From the NCBI GenBank assembly GCA_018303755.1, contig JAGVXO010000009.1:1-56711 (forward strand): DNA of 56,711 nucleotides, written 5' to 3'. Below the pieces are notes generated by a model. It saw nothing but the letters and a program-made list of their open reading frames with translations, was not told where the DNA came from and searched no databases. The DNA comes from Candidatus Pacearchaeota archaeon. GTDB taxonomy: Archaea > Nanobdellota > Nanobdellia > Pacearchaeales > GW2011-AR1. The translations under genes were made by a program, and so were the position numbers. Numbering within the stretch: the first letter of the stretch is position 1; every line of letters starts with the position of its first letter. Shown here piece by piece: positions 45,769 through 55,213 of the stretch.

Positions 45769-46530
45769 ATGAAAATAGAAACAAGAAATAAAGTTAAGGA
45801 ATTAATTAAAAGAGTCATTTTATTAAAAATAGAGAATTATAACGCTGAAACAGAATATAGACCATTTTTTCAAGCAATTTTCACAAAAGAACAAGTTTTA
45901 ACACACACAATTATTCATTCATTTTATACCACGTTTGGAATTTCAATATATGAACAATTAGCAAAAGTCCTTGCAGAAGGTGCGGGATATGAAGCGTATA
46001 CTCAATATGATTTGTTAGGTGAAATTGATAATAGAACAGAAGCAATAATTTCGAAGATAGATATGGAATTAAGAAGCAATAAAAGAAGGCCAGATATGGA
46101 ATTGGAATTTGAAGAGATAAAAAATTCTATTCAAAAAGGAAAACTCCTACAAGACCCAGATAAAAGGGTAGATATTTTCATAAAGAAAAAAGATGGAACC
46201 GAGGCATATTTTGATATTACCTCACCTAAACCTAATATAAAAGAGTTTGTTGCACTCAAAAAGAAGCTTTTAATATGGATTGGACTAAGATTAAGTGCAG
46301 ATAAGAATACGAGAGTTATAGTTGCTTTAGGATTACCTTATAATCCTTATTATCCAAAACCTTACAAAAGATGGACTACGAGAAACATGTATGATTCCTG
46401 CCAATTAATGGTTGGTGAAGATTTTTGGAATTTTGTAGCAGGAGAAGAGATTTATGATGAATTTATAGAAATCTTTAAAGAAATTGGGGAAGAATTACGA
46501 GAGGAAATAAAAGAAATTGCAAAAAAATAA
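45769..46530 (+). CDS. TdeIII-like type II restriction endonuclease
   Basis: FFQAIFTKEQVLTHTIIHSFYTTFGISIYEQLAKVLA...KRVDIFIKKKDGTEAYFDITSPKPN...YDSCQLMVGEDFWNFVAGEE. Confidence 0.8.
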   Translation: MKIETRNKVKELIKRVILLKIENYNAETEYRPFFQAIFTKEQVLTHTIIHSFYTTFGISIYEQLAKVLAEGAGYEAYTQYDLLGEIDNRTEAIISKIDMELRSNKRRPDMELEFEEIKNSIQKGKLLQDPDKRVDIFIKKKDGTEAYFDITSPKPNIKEFVALKKKLLIWIGLRLSADKNTRVIVALGLPYNPYYPKPYKRWTTRNMYDSCQLMVGEDFWNFVAGEEIYDEFIEIFKEIGEELREEIKEIAKK

Positions 46531-46531
46531 A

Positions 46532-48127
46532 TTATTTTTTCTTCATATGAAAAATAACCTCTGCATATGGTTGCCTATCCCTTTCTGTTCTATTTAACAC
46601 TGGTCTTTTAAATTGCTCAACTATCTTTAATCCGCTTTTTTCTGCGATGATTGGATAAAGATTATATTTATCATTTGCAACAATAAAGAAATCCCCATTA
46701 TCTTTAATAAATCTACTTATGTTTATGAAAACCTTGCTTATCCCTTCAACATATTCCTCTTTTGCCTTTTGCCCCTGTCCCTTGAATAGAGGACCTATTT
46801 CTTTATCATCTTTTCTTGGGATGTTAAAAAGATCATAGGCATACGCATGTTGCTCATGATAATCTATTTGACCAACATAAGGCGGAGAGGTGAAAACCCC
46901 ATCTATTTTCTTTTTAGTCAATAACTTATAAAACTCAAAGTTTTTCTTTTTAACCTCTTCGAATATATTTACCTTTCTTGAATCTCCATGGATTACATTA
47001 CTAAATACATTCTTTTTTAATCTTGAAAACTCATCAATTCTACTTATTGTGTCATAGGTGTATCGTATTAAATGTTTAACAATGGAATTTATTGGGATAC
47101 ATAATTTCTTATGCTTTCTACAATAATAAGGGCCAATTTGCGGTTTTGTTAAGGTTGCCAAATCAGAATGGGTCGTAGTTCGGCACGAACGAGCAGTCCT
47201 GCTTATAATAACTCTTAAAATATTCTTTAAATCCTCATTTTCAATTTCTTTTAAAAGTTTAATATAATAAAATAATTCTTGTCTTACTCTTTTTGAAAAC
47301 CATTTATTCAAAAAGTTATTCATCTCTTTTTCATTTATTAATCCAGATTTGTCTTTTGTTCCGTTCTTTTCAAAAAATTCTTCATTTTCTTTTAGAAATT
47401 GTTTAAGCTTTTCTTCTCCATATTGTTCTTCATTATTAATCACCCCTTTCCAAACCTTTTTCTTAAATTCCGGATTAGGAAAATATTTTTTGTTGAATTC
47501 ATTCAATTTTTCTTTTAATTCCTCATCAAATGAATCGTCAAATACTTCTTGACTAAATTCTCTTGTCTTAAAACAGATATCTCTAGCTTTTTTATCTAAA
47601 ATGGATAAATTATATTTTCCAACTTTACCTTTAGAAATCAAACAATTAAAATCAGAAATATCTATTCCAATTGAATGCAAGCCCAATTCTGAAGATTGAA
47701 CAAGCGTTGTTCCACTACCCATGAATGGGTCTAATATAATCTCTCCAGATTTGAAAAAAACTTCTTTTTTGAATGTATTAAGGTGGGAATCTAAAAAGTA
47801 TTCTACTAATTGAGGAATAAACTTTCCCTTATAGGGATGTAATCTGTGTACATGTTTTGTTGTATCAGATTCCTTTAAATGAGAAAAAGACAGACCCCAG
47901 TTAAGGTCATTACCTAATCTTTTTTTCCAGGCCTCTTCTTTTTTTGTGTTTTTTTCGTAATATACTTTTAGTTCATCTAAGTTAATTGCTACATTATTTT
48001 TATAAAAGGATTTAGGGACCCTTGCGTATTGAATAAGGTATTGAATATTAGAGATAGTTATTGGCCTGCCTAAGAATTTTGTTGCCCACTCTGATGCCTC
48101 TTTTATTGATAAAAGTTCTTGACTCAT
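46532..48127 (-). CDS. DNA (N4-cytosine/N6-adenine type) modification methyltransferase
   Basis: ILDPFMGSGTTLVQSSELGLHSIGIDISDF and VFTSPPYVGQIDYHEQ. Confidence 0.9.
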   Translation of the reverse strand: MSQELLSIKEASEWATKFLGRPITISNIQYLIQYARVPKSFYKNNVAINLDELKVYYEKNTKKEEAWKKRLGNDLNWGLSFSHLKESDTTKHVHRLHPYKGKFIPQLVEYFLDSHLNTFKKEVFFKSGEIILDPFMGSGTTLVQSSELGLHSIGIDISDFNCLISKGKVGKYNLSILDKKARDICFKTREFSQEVFDDSFDEELKEKLNEFNKKYFPNPEFKKKVWKGVINNEEQYGEEKLKQFLKENEEFFEKNGTKDKSGLINEKEMNNFLNKWFSKRVRQELFYYIKLLKEIENEDLKNILRVIISRTARSCRTTTHSDLATLTKPQIGPYYCRKHKKLCIPINSIVKHLIRYTYDTISRIDEFSRLKKNVFSNVIHGDSRKVNIFEEVKKKNFEFYKLLTKKKIDGVFTSPPYVGQIDYHEQHAYAYDLFNIPRKDDKEIGPLFKGQGQKAKEEYVEGISKVFINISRFIKDNGDFFIVANDKYNLYPIIAEKSGLKIVEQFKRPVLNRTERDRQPYAEVIFHMKKK

Positions 48128-48264
48128 TTTTCCTCTTTTTTTATTTTCTCTTCCATAAAAACTTCTATACTCCGCGATAATGCAACAGCATTCTTTTTAC
48201 AAAAGTTTCTATATTCTTCATAAGTGTTTTTATCAAGACTTAATGTAACATTCTTTTGAACCAT
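48124..48264 (-). CDS. Ribbon-helix-helix (CopG-like) protein, 46 aa, overlapping methyltransferase start
   Basis: Not in ORF track; MVQKNVTLSLDKNTYEEYRNFCKKNAVALSRSIEVFMEEKIKKEEK; ATGA overlap with methyltransferase. Confidence 0.7.
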   Translation of the reverse strand: MVQKNVTLSLDKNTYEEYRNFCKKNAVALSRSIEVFMEEKIKKEEK

Positions 48265-48574
48265 ATTACCCCCTTATTTGAATTCAAATGTAAATAAATG
48301 AATAATCTATATAAATCTTTTGGCCCATTATTAAGTGGCAAACCAAAACTCTCATAACCCTATTAACTCTAAGTTAATAACTATTAACAAATTGTAAATA
48401 GAAAAGCAAAAAAAGACGTAAGTGGAGAGTGAATTCCCCAAACCATTTACACGCATACACGCTGGATACTTTGCATACACAAAGGTTTTACTGGTTCAGT
48501 CCACTTACTGAAATCTAATGGCCCGAGGGTTTATATAATTTTCGGGTTTGATGTTTGATAGCTATGTGTAAAAA

Positions 48575-48724
48575 CTAGTGCTTGACTTTTAGTTTTTTAA
48601 GCAAAGTATCGGCTGTGCCGATATAGTAAATAACTCTTTGCTTAACTTTTCCTTTAACTAAATAGCTTTCAACGATATAATAATAGTTTTTTCCTCTGAA
48701 TTGTTTCTTCCTGATAAATACCAT
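48575..48724 (-). CDS. Small basic IS-internal ORF (49 aa), transposase N-terminus-like
   Basis: MVFIRKKQFRGKNYYYIVESYLVKGKVKQRVIYYIGTADTLLKKLKVKH; divergent from transposase, inside TIRs. Confidence 0.55.
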   Translation of the reverse strand: MVFIRKKQFRGKNYYYIVESYLVKGKVKQRVIYYIGTADTLLKKLKVKH

Positions 48725-48833
48725 ATGATTATATACCCTTGAAGGTTATAAATATTTGTTAGGCATTATAGTATATAAATGTTGTTAATCTATCTTTAGT
48801 AAAGTATATTATCTTATTAGGCATTATACTGAG

Positions 48834-49763
48834 ATGGTTAAGAAAAAGAGGTGGCCAAGAGATGAAGTTTTATATAATAAAGTTCAAGAGTCAGAATTCT
48901 TGAATTTCTTTGAATTTGTGAGATATCTCACAAATTATATTTGTAAAGGAAGAAAAATGAAAAGTATGATTCAATGTTTATTAATCTGGAGAAAATTTCC
49001 AAATTTATCTGTAAGAAGAGCAAGAGGATTTCTCCTCTTGCTTAGAAGATTTGATATAATTTCTATTGATATTCCCTGTTTTAAAACATTATCAAATTAC
49101 AATGAAAACAATTCATTGCAGATAATTTTAGACAAATTAATAGAAAAAAGCTCTAAACCCTTATCCATTATTGAGCATGATTTTGCAACTGATTCAACTG
49201 GAATAAGGACTCAGTTATTTTCAACTTGGTTTAGTTTAAGATGCAAAAAAAGAATTAGAAGAAGAGATCACCTAACAGTGCATACTACTATTGGAGTTAA
49301 AAGCGGGATTGTAACTGCACTTAATATTGGGATAAACCAAGGAAAAGATAACAAAATTTTCAGAGAGCATGTTGATAAAACCTCTGAAAATTTTAAGGTT
49401 AATGAATGGTCTGGAGATGGAATGTACTGGTGCAAAAAGAATTGTAAAAAAGTTTCAGAAAAAGGCGGTAAGCCATATTTCAAATGCAAATCTTCTTGGA
49501 ATGGAAAGCAAGATGGCTTCCCATCTTGGAAAGAAATGAATAAAGATTTTGTAGAAAATAAAGAAGATTATGACAAACATTATCATAAGAGAAGTAATGT
49601 TGAATCAACAAATCACAGCAAGAAAGCATTGCATGGGAATTCGGTTTATTCTCGCCTGCCATCAGATAGGATAAACGAAGAAACTTTAAGATGGATTAAC
49701 TATAATATTAATGTTCTAAATCGGGCTAAATATGAATGGGATATTAATCCCTTAAGGGATTAA
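48834..49763 (+). CDS. DDE-family (IS4/IS5-like) transposase
   Basis: IEHDFATDSTGIRTQLFSTWF...DHLTVHTTIGVKSGIVTALNI...KHYHKRSNVESTNHSKKALHGNSVYSR (DDE-type, Y/R-E box). Confidence 0.85.
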   Translation: MVKKKRWPRDEVLYNKVQESEFLNFFEFVRYLTNYICKGRKMKSMIQCLLIWRKFPNLSVRRARGFLLLLRRFDIISIDIPCFKTLSNYNENNSLQIILDKLIEKSSKPLSIIEHDFATDSTGIRTQLFSTWFSLRCKKRIRRRDHLTVHTTIGVKSGIVTALNIGINQGKDNKIFREHVDKTSENFKVNEWSGDGMYWCKKNCKKVSEKGGKPYFKCKSSWNGKQDGFPSWKEMNKDFVENKEDYDKHYHKRSNVESTNHSKKALHGNSVYSRLPSDRINEETLRWINYNINVLNRAKYEWDINPLRD

Positions 49764-49775
49764 TTTACACATAGC

Positions 49776-49915
49776 CGCTCACTTAGATAATTTTTTAAAC
49801 CCTATACCATTTGTACATTGGCTATTTAAATAATTTAATCCATTTAAAAATAATAAAACACCAATGCGCTAACTTAAGGTAAGGAAAAGTTATTGAATGC
49901 TAGCAAAAATTAGCA
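49776..49915 (-). repeat. Dispersed intergenic repeat copy J (truncated, abuts IS right end)
   Basis: cgctcacttagataattttttaaaccctataccatttgtacattgg...acaccaatgcgctaacttaaggtaaggaaaagttattgaatgctagcaaaa. Confidence 0.6.
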
Positions 49916-49947
49916 AATCTTTAATAATCCACACTCCCTAAAGCATT

Positions 49948-50218
49948 ATGAAAAAATCTCATCATAATTATTACATTAATTTATAATCTCAATTATCTCA
50001 ATAAATTTTATCAGCAGACAAGACCAGCTACAGAATCTGAAAAGCAGATTATAACTGAAATTCTCAACAAAAGCATGAACATTAATGGATATGAAATAAA
50101 AATTGGAAATGTTTATGAGTCAAAACATGCCTCATTGGTCCAAGTTGAAATTATAAAAGACAATTCAAAAAAACATTATCTAATTGATATTGAAAAAAGA
50201 AGGATAATAAAAAAATAA
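49948..50218 (+). pseudogene. Small exported protein, N-terminus frameshifted at an A-run
   Basis: atgaaaaaatctc: adding one A gives MKKNLIIIITLIYNLNYLNKFYQQTRPATESEKQIITEILNKSMNINGYEIKIGNVYESKHASLVQVEIIKDNSKKHYLIDIEKRRIIKK. Confidence 0.5.
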
Positions 50219-50219
50219 T

Positions 50220-50963
50220 ATGGGTGCAAAAAAGAAATTTTATATATTCCTGTCATTTGTTCTTATTTCTTTATTAACGGCTGTACTCTCAGGATATTTT
50301 GGAATAAATCTCTCGCTTGTTGAAAATTTCATATCGATAAATCATTACCTTGCAATATTTCTTTACACCATCTTATTCACCCTGCTCACAACATTTGCTT
50401 TTTCATCAAATGCCCTAATTGGAATGTCTGCCTTGTTCTTTTCATCATATGAAGCAATTTTTTATTCAATGATTGGAATAATGGCAAGCTCAATAATTGA
50501 TTTTTATATCTCGCGCAAGCTTGGAAGAAATTATGTAAGAAACTATCTGGAAAAGCACGGCGGAGCATTGGAAAAATTTGATGAAATACTTGAAAAAGAC
50601 ACTTTTAAAACACTTCTTATTCTAAGTATCATTTTTTTTGTTCCAAGGATAATTCCCAATCTGCTTGGAGGAATTGTAAAAATAAATTTGAAAAAATATG
50701 CCCTTGCAACATTTTTAGGAAATCTTCCGACAGTTATCTGCATAGTCTATCTTATTAATGGAATATCCTACTCAAATTATCTGCAGATTTATGCTTCGGT
50801 TGCAGGATTGGTTTTAGTAAGCCTGGTTGCAATATATTTTTATAAAGGTGAAATGAACCATATTCTAAGATTAAGCTTTCCAAGCCTGGTTGCAATATAT
50901 TTTTATAAAGGTGAAATGAACCATATTCTAAGATTAAGCTTTCCGTGGATGTTTAGAAGATAA
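50220..50963 (+). CDS. TVP38/DedA-like (VTT domain) membrane protein with C-terminal tandem duplication
   Basis: FSSYEAIFYSMIGIMASSIIDFYISRKLGRNYVRNYLEK...PRIIPNLLGGIVKINLKKYALATFLGNLPTVI. Confidence 0.8.
   Translation: MGAKKKFYIFLSFVLISLLTAVLSGYFGINLSLVENFISINHYLAIFLYTILFTLLTTFAFSSNALIGMSALFFSSYEAIFYSMIGIMASSIIDFYISRKLGRNYVRNYLEKHGGALEKFDEILEKDTFKTLLILSIIFFVPRIIPNLLGGIVKINLKKYALATFLGNLPTVICIVYLINGISYSNYLQIYASVAGLVLVSLVAIYFYKGEMNHILRLSFPSLVAIYFYKGEMNHILRLSFPWMFRR
50819..50944 (+). repeat. Perfect tandem duplication, 2 x 63 nt
   Basis: Encodes SLVAIYFYKGEMNHILRLSFP twice. Confidence 0.93.
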
Positions 50964-50972
50964 TAGTTAAAA

Positions 50973-51560
50973 CTATTTTTTTAAAAGTTTGATAATAACA
51001 ATCAAAAGAACAGCAGTTAAAAAGACAATCAAAGCAATATAAAGAGGCAAGTTAGCAGTTGGAGAATTTTTATCAAAATCATTTTCCTGAATTAAATCAT
51101 TCCAAATAAGATTAACTAATGCTCCACTACTGCATGTTGGTACTGGACATGGATTACCTGCTCCATCTTCTGCATTTTCTCTACCAGTAACATATCCGGT
51201 CCATCTATCCTCATGGGCAACAGCCTTATAATGAAGAGTACATCCTATCTGTTCATTTTGTTTTTTAACCTCTTCTAAAAATATTTCATATTCCTCTTGT
51301 GTTTGTTCCATTACAAAATATCCATTTATCACAAAATTTTTTATAACTGGAATATCTTCATCACTAAATCCACAAGCATCCTTATTTTGATTTAATAAAA
51401 GAATAATCGCGCTCTCATTCTGATAAGTATCATAATCTAAATTTAAATTGCACCCATTTTTAGTTTCTATTTTAGGGAAAGAAATGCATGCAAATACCAA
51501 ACTGCTGGACAAAATTAAAAAAATAAATGCTGCTGATGCTAAAAATGTTCTCTGTTTCAT
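50973..51560 (-). CDS. Secreted protein with C-terminal TM (195 aa)
   Basis: Signal peptide FLASAAFIFLILSSSLVFACI, C-terminal TM before LLKK. Confidence 0.7.
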   Translation of the reverse strand: MKQRTFLASAAFIFLILSSSLVFACISFPKIETKNGCNLNLDYDTYQNESAIILLLNQNKDACGFSDEDIPVIKNFVINGYFVMEQTQEEYEIFLEEVKKQNEQIGCTLHYKAVAHEDRWTGYVTGRENAEDGAGNPCPVPTCSSGALVNLIWNDLIQENDFDKNSPTANLPLYIALIVFLTAVLLIVIIKLLKK

Positions 51561-51626
51561 AGAATTAATTAATAAATATGCTTAATAAATCTATTGAAGA
51601 CTTCAAAGATAATTGAAACTATTCGG

Positions 51627-52251
51627 CTATTCTTCCTGCTCAAAATCTTCGCTTTTTACTGGCTCTTTCTTGTCGCCAACATTTTCTTTCATTACCTTTA
51701 AATCGCTTGTTGTAACCTGATTCAAATTTGCATTTTCTATATTAAAAAAATTCTCCTGTTTTGGCTGTTGCTTAAATAACTGCACTCCAAGAAACTGCTC
51801 GAGTTTTTTAATCAACCGTTCATAATTTACAGGAAGATTTATTTACAGGAAGATTTGCCTTTTCTGCCATTGCAATCACAATTTCTGGCTCTGCAATTGA
51901 TTCTCCAAGCTGTTTCTGGGATATTTTTCTGAATCTGCGTGCCTGCTGGATATTCCAGTGGAAATTATCAACTAAATCTTTGTACTCTCCTGGCTTGATG
52001 TTTTCTGCAACAATTTTTTTCAATTCATTATTTACTTTATCTGGCTTGTGTATTCTTCGCATTTCATTCATTAATCTTTCATTAACTCCAAGAAACCTGT
52101 TTGCTCTTGATATCTGCTCATTAGTTGGATGATTAATCCTCGGAAAAGAATTCTTTTCAGCGCATTTAAGGCATACAATAGAAATATTTGCTCCAGTAAC
52201 TACTTCAATTAAATCATTTTCATCACCGCATAAAAAACATTCCTGTGCCAT
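51627..52251 (-). pseudogene. mbf1: MBF1-like (zinc ribbon + HTH) transcription factor split by a 16-nt tandem duplication
   Basis: ORF 51820..52251 (CFLCGDEN..., QQARRFRKISQKQLGESI) and ORF 51627..51815 join as ...AEKANLPVNYERLIKKLEQFLGVQLFKQ if one 16-nt copy is removed. Confidence 0.8.
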
Positions 52252-52294
52252 AAATAACCTAAAAAGGGGGGGTTTTTATTGTTTTTGATACTAT

Positions 52295-52960
52295 TTATTC
52301 TAAGTATTTTTCAAGCTCGTCGGCTGACTGAAGGTTATAAATTACATTATCTCTGTTTATGATCACAGAAGGAAAAATAGTCACATTATAAATCTTTATA
52401 ATCTGCTCAAGTGAGCCAACATCATTATTTGCTGCAATAGGAATTAAAATCACCTCTGAACCTTTCTTCTGTTTTAGTTCAAAAAGCACCTTGCCCCAAA
52501 CATTTTGTTTTGCTCTTATGGTTAAATCTTCTGGATCAAGAAGATAAAAATAAACGACTGTGTTAAAATTATTGCATTTCTGATTTGCCTGCAGAGTTTT
52601 TATCCAAAGAATAGTCCTCATTGTGTCATACTTTCTATGAATTGCTTTAATTGAACTGCTTAATTTTGTTGAATCTTCAAATTGATCCAGTTGCTTAGCT
52701 TCTAAATAAATTTTGTCTGCAAAAGAACCAAGAACATTTCTTGTTTGCTCACACGAAATATTTTCACTATTTATAAATTCAGTAAAAGCAATTGTATCAA
52801 AAAGCGCTGCCTCTGAATTATAAAATAAAGCATTTGAATTATCTGAACGAATCTGCTCAAAATAAATGCCTAAAACAATTCCTATACCAAATACAAGGAT
52901 AGTTACAAAAAGCGCCTCCCAAAAAACATGATATTTGCTCTTTAGCATTTTTATCTCCAA
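52295..52960 (-). CDS. Membrane protein with possible thioredoxin-like extracytoplasmic domain (221 aa)
   Basis: N-terminal TM FWEALFVTILVFGIGIVLGIYF; C-term GSLEQIIKIYNVTIFPSVIINRDNVIYNLQSADELEKYL thioredoxin-fold-like. Confidence 0.6.
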   Translation of the reverse strand: MEIKMLKSKYHVFWEALFVTILVFGIGIVLGIYFEQIRSDNSNALFYNSEAALFDTIAFTEFINSENISCEQTRNVLGSFADKIYLEAKQLDQFEDSTKLSSSIKAIHRKYDTMRTILWIKTLQANQKCNNFNTVVYFYLLDPEDLTIRAKQNVWGKVLFELKQKKGSEVILIPIAANNDVGSLEQIIKIYNVTIFPSVIINRDNVIYNLQSADELEKYLE

Positions 52961-54180
52961 GTATATCCCCCGACTACAAATTTATAAAATGCAAATGCAA
53001 GCACAATTGGATAAACAGTCATATAGATTAATGAATAAAAAGCAAGGCTAAAAAACCTTTCGTTGCCTCCTGTTTTTTTGTTTATAAAATGCAAAGAGAA
53101 TAAAATAAAAAGAATGCCGAGAATAAAAGCCGTTATTCCAAAAAAATGAAGTATTGAAGGATGAAGGTTTATATCTTGCATAGAGAGAAGAACAGCATTA
53201 GAAGTAATTGAGTATTCTGTAGATAAATAAGATACAATAAATCCTCGAATAAACCTGTATGAAAAAAGCCCTAAACCAAGAAAACCAAGAATAAGAGAAA
53301 GTGAAAAAAAGGGAAGTATGAAAAAACCAAGCATGCCTTTTTTCGTAATAGAAGCCTTATATTTCAGCATTGTCTGCATTCCTCCAACACCCCATCTTGT
53401 TCTCTGCTTGAACCATTTTTTAATTGTGTCTGGTGAAACAGTTGAAGCATAGGAATCAAAAGACATTCTTATTTTATAGCCATTATAAACTAATTTCCAG
53501 GTTAATTCAATATCCTCAGTCATATTTTTCGTATCAAATCCTCCGACAGAAATAAGCACCTTTTTATCATAAATCGCAAGCGGGCCTGGAGTAACATAAA
53601 TCGAGTCTACAAATCCAAGAAGTTTTCTTGTAAAGGCAATTACTTTATACTCAATTGCCTGCATTCTCTGAATAAAATTCTTAGGCTCTCTTACAATAAT
53701 GCTTGTTGTAACTGCTCCAACACCCTCTTCATTAAAAAATCCAATCATCTTCGAAATTGCATCACTTCTTGGATAAGAATCAGCATCAACAACAGCAGCA
53801 TAATCAGATTTAATCAGTTTTAATGCCTGATTAATTGAATCAGCTTTTCCAGAATTTAGCTTGTTAAACAATTGAACCTTTTTGTATTTTTTTTCAAGTT
53901 CGGCAGAGATTTTTTCAGTATCATCTTTAGAACCATCATTTACAATAATCACCTTCTCTAAATAAGGATAATCAGATGCGAGCACTGCTTCAACAGTCCC
54001 TTTAACACTATCCTGCTCATTATATGCTGGAATTACAACGCTCAAGCTGTAATTTTTAAGCGGTTTTGGGCATTCAAACACCTCTTTTCTGTTCTGCACA
54101 AAAATAAGAACAAACAAAAATAAAAAATAAAATGCCGCAAACATATATGCCAAATAAATTGCTGTAAGTAATTCCACCAT
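52951..54180 (-). CDS. Family 2 glycosyltransferase, membrane bound
   Basis: LSVVIPAYNEQDSVKGTVEAVLASDYPYLEKVIIVNDGSKDDTEKI...VDADSYPRSDAI...KQRTRWGVGGMQT. Confidence 0.93.
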   Translation of the reverse strand: MVELLTAIYLAYMFAAFYFLFLFVLIFVQNRKEVFECPKPLKNYSLSVVIPAYNEQDSVKGTVEAVLASDYPYLEKVIIVNDGSKDDTEKISAELEKKYKKVQLFNKLNSGKADSINQALKLIKSDYAAVVDADSYPRSDAISKMIGFFNEEGVGAVTTSIIVREPKNFIQRMQAIEYKVIAFTRKLLGFVDSIYVTPGPLAIYDKKVLISVGGFDTKNMTEDIELTWKLVYNGYKIRMSFDSYASTVSPDTIKKWFKQRTRWGVGGMQTMLKYKASITKKGMLGFFILPFFSLSLILGFLGLGLFSYRFIRGFIVSYLSTEYSITSNAVLLSMQDINLHPSILHFFGITAFILGILFILFSLHFINKKTGGNERFFSLAFYSLIYMTVYPIVLAFAFYKFVVGGYTWR

Positions 54181-54212
54181 TAAATATCAAATAACAGGGC
54201 GTTTTTTAACCT

Positions 54213-54896
54213 TTATGCTCTAATAATAGCATTGTCCGTAGGAGTAGTATTTTCATTATCTTTATTTAATTCACTATCAGGCAGATTACTCTCCTTTTCA
54301 CTATCTGCTTTTTTCAAACTTCTCTCCTTTACATTAAAATAATCATAAAATTCGTCGCTTAATGCTAACTCTCTTGTTCTTCCGAGTTTTTTGGATTTTA
54401 CAAGTCCTAATTCTACAAACCTTTTAACGTGGTCATAAGCTTTGTTTCCTCGTACAGAAATTATTTTTGCCTGTGTGATTGGATGCTTATAGGCAATAAT
54501 TGCAAGAGTTTCCTGTTCTGCTTTTGTGAATTCATTGCTTCCTCCTGCAAGTTTATTTGCCATATCATGATAAGATGATTTGACATCCATTTTCCATAAA
54601 TCTCCTTTATTAATAACCTCTATTGCATAACTATCATTATACCTCTCTGCAAGTTCAGAAAGTGTCCTGTTAAGGAGTATTGGATTTAAATCAGTCAGAG
54701 CAACAAGCTCCTGCACAGAAAGAAATTTTCCTGCAACAAAAAGCGCTGCCTCAACCTTTTTCAAATTTTCAGCATCTCTTGCCTCATCTGCCTCTTCATA
54801 GCTCTTTTTCTCTCTAACTTCTTTTACTTCTTTTTTTATTTCATCTTCAGAATTTTCTTGTTCTTTCATTATTTCGCTCTCCTCAGTTTGTTTCAT
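54213..54896 (-). CDS. scpB: Segregation and condensation protein B (ScpB)
   Basis: VEAALFVAGKFLSVQELVALTDLNPILLNRTLSELAERYND...TKAEQETLAIIAYKHPITQAKIISVRGNKAYDHVKRFVELGLV. Confidence 0.9.
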   Translation of the reverse strand: MKQTEESEIMKEQENSEDEIKKEVKEVREKKSYEEADEARDAENLKKVEAALFVAGKFLSVQELVALTDLNPILLNRTLSELAERYNDSYAIEVINKGDLWKMDVKSSYHDMANKLAGGSNEFTKAEQETLAIIAYKHPITQAKIISVRGNKAYDHVKRFVELGLVKSKKLGRTRELALSDEFYDYFNVKERSLKKADSEKESNLPDSELNKDNENTTPTDNAIIRA

Positions 54897-54954
54897 TAAT
54901 AGATAAAACAAGCAGGGTTTAAAAAGAGTTTTATGGTTGAAATACACCCTAAAA

Positions 54955-55152
54955 TTAATTCTTCTAACATCCCATAACTTTCTCTTATTTAATGTTTGTT
55001 CATTGGTGTTTTTTATTTAAAGTCCAATTTGCGAAATATTCTAATTGAAATAGGTAAAATTTTATGTACAAACAGATAAGGATTTGCAGAATAAACAAGC
55101 GAGGCGAAGCCGAGCCACTAATTGTACTTGTGGCGAGCCCGCAGGCGAGCCA
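54955..55152 (+). repeat. Dispersed intergenic repeat copy K
   Basis: cttctaacatcccataactttctcttatttaatgtttgttcattggtgttttttattt...acagataaggatttgcagaataaacaagcgaggcgaagccgagcc. Confidence 0.7.
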
Positions 55153-55213
55153 AACTCAAACCAAAAATAATCAGCAAAACATTTATAAACATATAACCAC
55201 TATATAATTCACT

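Larger units (their letters stand above)
48561..49775 (+). mobile_element. Insertion sequence with 12-bp terminal inverted repeats
   Basis: GCTATGTGTAAA (48561-48572) and TTTACACATAGC (49764-49775) flank transposase; no clear target-site duplication. Confidence 0.8.

Noticed and set aside
48490-48510. tRNA T-arm-like GGTTCAGTCC
   Set aside because: No matching T stem, anticodon arm or acceptor stem; not a tRNA
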